This document shows positions 5,256 to 7,543 of a stretch of 7,543 bases of DNA, one piece after another. The position numbers were made by a program, and so were the translations under genes. Every line of letters begins with the position of its first letter. Position 1 is the first letter of the stretch. Source of the DNA: Algoriphagus sp. (lineage in GTDB: Bacteria > Bacteroidota > Bacteroidia > Cytophagales > Cyclobacteriaceae); NCBI GenBank assembly GCA_023255285.1, contig JALRIY010000108.1, positions 1-7,543 on the forward strand. The letters run 5' to 3'. The notes below the pieces were generated by a model. The model saw only the letters and a list, made by a program, of their open reading frames with translations. It searched no databases and was not told where the DNA came from.

Positions 5256-7543
5256 ATGAAAAAAAGTGTACTAGTTTCTTTTACTCTCGCCTTCTTGCTC
5301 TTAATTGGAGGTCAAGTATTGGCGCAAGGAGTACTCAAAGGAAAGGTGATTGATTCCCAAAATCTATCCCTTCCCGGCGCAAATGTGATCCTGAAAGGAA
5401 AAACTACAGGAACGATTACCAATCAAAAAGGAGATTTCTCTTTCTTGAATTTGGAGGCAGGAACTTATGAAATCGAAGTTTCTTACTTAGGATATGCTTC
5501 TTTGACGAAGCAGGTGGAGGTTCAAGACGGCCAAACCGCTACGCTTAATTTTAAAATGAATGAGACTGCATTGGAAAGCCAAGAAGTAGTTGTCTTTGGT
5601 GATCGATTGAAAGGCCAAGCAAAAGCACTAAGCCAGCAAAAGAACAATGCAAACATCACTAATGTGGTTTCATCAGATCAAATTGGTCGTTTTCCTGATG
5701 CAAACATTGGCGATGCCTTGAAAAGAATTCCAGGCATTACGATGCAAAATGACCAGGGTGAAGCCAGAAACATCATCATCCGAGGCATTGCTCCACAGCT
5801 CAACTCAGTAACCCTAAACGGGGAGCGTCTACCTTCTGCTGAAGGAGATAACAGAAACGTGCAGATGGATTTGATTCCGTCGGACATGATCCAAACCATC
5901 GAGGTGAACAAGGCAGTGCTTCCGAATATGGATGCAGATGCCATCGGTGGTTCTGTCAACTTGGTTACCCGTCAGGCTCCTAACGCACTTCGTGTATCAG
6001 GAACAGCGGCTTCGGGTGTCAACTTACTATCCAACAAGCCGATCTGGACTGGTGGTTTGGTAATCGGTAATCGAGTAGCCAATGATAAATTAGGATTTGT
6101 TTTTTCAGGTTCTTACAACAACCACAACTTCGGTTCGGATAACGTGGAGGCGGTATGGTACAATTCTGACAATGGCGTTGCTCTTGAAGAATTTGACATT
6201 CGTGAATACCGCGTGCAGCGCGTAAGACGCTCAGCTAGTTTGGCTTTGGATTACGAAATCAATGCCAACCATACTTTATTCCTATCTGGGATGTACAACC
6301 ACCGTGACGACTGGGAAAATCGCTTTAGAATGAGAGTAGGTCGTTTGGATGGACCATTTGATAGCGGGAAGTTTACACAGACTGCCCCAGGCGTGTATGC
6401 GCTCAAGGGCCGAGTAGAATACCAAACCAAAGGAGGAATTGATAACGACCGGGTTAAGGCGGCTCGTCTGGAAGATCAGCGTGTATACAATACCACTTTG
6501 GGCGGTAGCCACTTGTTTAACAAGTTAAAGATGGATTGGAATGTAACTTATGCCAAGGCTTCTGAAGAAAGACCGAATGAGCGCTACATTTCTTACAGAT
6601 CTTCGAATAGAGATGTAAAAGTAGATATTTCTAACCCAGAGGAGCCATTGGCGATTTTAAGCAATTTAGCAGATGGGCAGGGCTTGGGATTGAATGAAAT
6701 TACCGAACAGTATGGCTATACGTTTGATCAAGACTTGAATGCCAAAATGGATTTTAAATTACCTTATTCCGACAAAGGTGTACTTCAATTTGGGGTGCGC
6801 TACCGCGGAAAGGATAAAGAGAGAGACAATAGCTTCGTGGAGTATGCACCCGTAGATGAGGATGCATTTGGGGCTAAATTGGGAACGGTACCGACACGCA
6901 ATTATTCGGATCCTAACTACCTAGCTGGTGCACAGTATGCTGCTGGTAGTTTTGTCACTCCTGAATTTTTGGGTGGTTTGAAATTAAATAATGGCGCTCA
7001 GTTTGAAGCATCTAATGTGTTGGAAGAATATATCCCTGGAAACTTCATTGCAAATGAATCCATTGCGGGTGCATACCTTATGACTGACCAACAATTGTCG
7101 GATAAACTTTCAGCGATTGCTGGATTGAGATTGGAGTCTACTTCCATTGATTACCAAGGAAATATCTACGATGTAGACAATGAAAATTTCAGAGCAGCAA
7201 CTGGTGACCAGAGCTACTCCAATTTCATGCCTGGTGTGCATTTCAAGTACGATGCAAATGCCAACTCGGTCATCCGATTTGCTTGGACAAACACTATTGC
7301 AAGACCCAACTATTACGATCTAGTACCTTATGCTTTCTATAGCCCAGACGATGCAGCATTGGAGCGAGGTAATCCAAATTTGAAGGCTACTACTGCCATG
7401 AACTTCGATTTGATGGCAGAGCGTTACTACGATAACATAGGTCTACTTTCTTTTGGAGGTTTTTACAAGGACTTGGACAACTTTGTCTACACGATCACCA
7501 CTCAAGGATATTCTGATCCTCAGTTTGGTACCAATTTGGAATA
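5256..7543 (+). CDS. TonB-dependent receptor, TonB-Xanth-Caul type, C-terminus cut by the window
   Basis: The frame is open from ATG 5256 to the right edge, 762 residues; the family is usually near 900, so roughly the last 100-200 are missing. In order: a signal peptide with likely cleavage after VLA (21-23); a carboxypeptidase-regulatory-like domain at about 26-102 (KGKVIDSQNLSLPGANVILK, then the GTITNQKGDFSF region); a TonB-box-like EVVVFG (110-115); a plug domain at about 130-240 with FPDANIGDALKRIPGI (146-161), IRGIAP (175-180), LNGERLPS (187-194) and GGSVNLVTR (231-239); and then beta-barrel strands. The TNTIARPNYYDLVPY (678-692) and RGNPNLKATT (704-713) segments are typical of the late barrel. 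It sits in the outer membrane and imports a ligand using TonB energy. Ligand identity is inferred only from the phytase immediately upstream. No SusD-like gene is present between them, so this is not a standard SusCD pair; one beyond the edge cannot be excluded. No Shine-Dalgarno is visible. Confidence 0.93.
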   Translation, partial: MKKSVLVSFTLAFLLLIGGQVLAQGVLKGKVIDSQNLSLPGANVILKGKTTGTITNQKGDFSFLNLEAGTYEIEVSYLGYASLTKQVEVQDGQTATLNFKMNETALESQEVVVFGDRLKGQAKALSQQKNNANITNVVSSDQIGRFPDANIGDALKRIPGITMQNDQGEARNIIIRGIAPQLNSVTLNGERLPSAEGDNRNVQMDLIPSDMIQTIEVNKAVLPNMDADAIGGSVNLVTRQAPNALRVSGTAASGVNLLSNKPIWTGGLVIGNRVANDKLGFVFSGSYNNHNFGSDNVEAVWYNSDNGVALEEFDIREYRVQRVRRSASLALDYEINANHTLFLSGMYNHRDDWENRFRMRVGRLDGPFDSGKFTQTAPGVYALKGRVEYQTKGGIDNDRVKAARLEDQRVYNTTLGGSHLFNKLKMDWNVTYAKASEERPNERYISYRSSNRDVKVDISNPEEPLAILSNLADGQGLGLNEITEQYGYTFDQDLNAKMDFKLPYSDKGVLQFGVRYRGKDKERDNSFVEYAPVDEDAFGAKLGTVPTRNYSDPNYLAGAQYAAGSFVTPEFLGGLKLNNGAQFEASNVLEEYIPGNFIANESIAGAYLMTDQQLSDKLSAIAGLRLESTSIDYQGNIYDVDNENFRAATGDQSYSNFMPGVHFKYDANANSVIRFAWTNTIARPNYYDLVPYAFYSPDDAALERGNPNLKATTAMNFDLMAERYYDNIGLLSFGGFYKDLDNFVYTITTQGYSDPQFGTNLE

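Noticed and set aside
5678..6512. Two minus-strand open frames inside the TonB receptor gene (5678-5959 and 6282-6512)
   Set aside because: They lie opposite conserved plug and barrel coding sequence and have no family features.
5256..7543. SusC of a SusCD glycan-uptake pair
   Set aside because: The plug motifs fit the TonB-Xanth-Caul type, the upstream neighbour is a phytase, and no SusD is seen in the window.

Overview
The window looks like chromosomal DNA of a member of the phylum Bacteroidota, probably the order Cytophagales and possibly an Algoriphagus-like genus. The evidence is the style of the proteins (a TonB-dependent receptor with an N-terminal carboxypeptidase-like domain, and DUF202 and DUF1648 membrane proteins), start codons without a good Shine-Dalgarno sequence, and TAnnTTTG hexamer-type -7 promoter elements in front of three genes. 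The genus is a guess from resemblance only.

The left half (1-3795) is read entirely from the minus strand. In transcription order it holds purN (GAR formyltransferase), a secreted alpha/beta hydrolase, a DUF1648 membrane protein, an unrecognised seven-helix membrane protein, a DUF202 membrane protein, and the first 59 codons of purH, which runs off the left edge. The hydrolase, DUF1648 and seven-helix genes are 15-20 bases apart and are probably one transcript, perhaps started from purN. The DUF202 gene and purH each have a plausible promoter of their own. So two genes of de novo purine synthesis flank four envelope genes that have no obvious link to purines.

The right half (4163-7543) is read from the plus strand and diverges from purN across a 367-base AT-rich gap. 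It holds a lipoprotein beta-propeller phytase and, 10 bases after it, a TonB-dependent outer-membrane receptor of the kind called TonB-Xanth-Caul (762 residues visible, cut by the right edge). The two genes form a small nutrient-acquisition operon. The lipoprotein phytase would remove phosphate from inositol phosphates at the cell surface or in the periplasm, and the receptor would import a related ligand. This ligand assignment is inference from gene pairing.

The most useful oddities are: a 20-base exact repeat shared by the end of the seven-helix membrane gene and the gap after the DUF202 gene, with a reading frame that keeps the same seven residues; the seven-helix gene's only in-frame upstream ATG being followed at once by a stop, which forces a TTG start; phased T-tracts and two small dyads in the divergent gap; and acidic residues just after the phytase lipid cysteine that resemble a surface-export signal. 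No tRNA, rRNA, CRISPR array, insertion sequence or classical hairpin-plus-U terminator was found.
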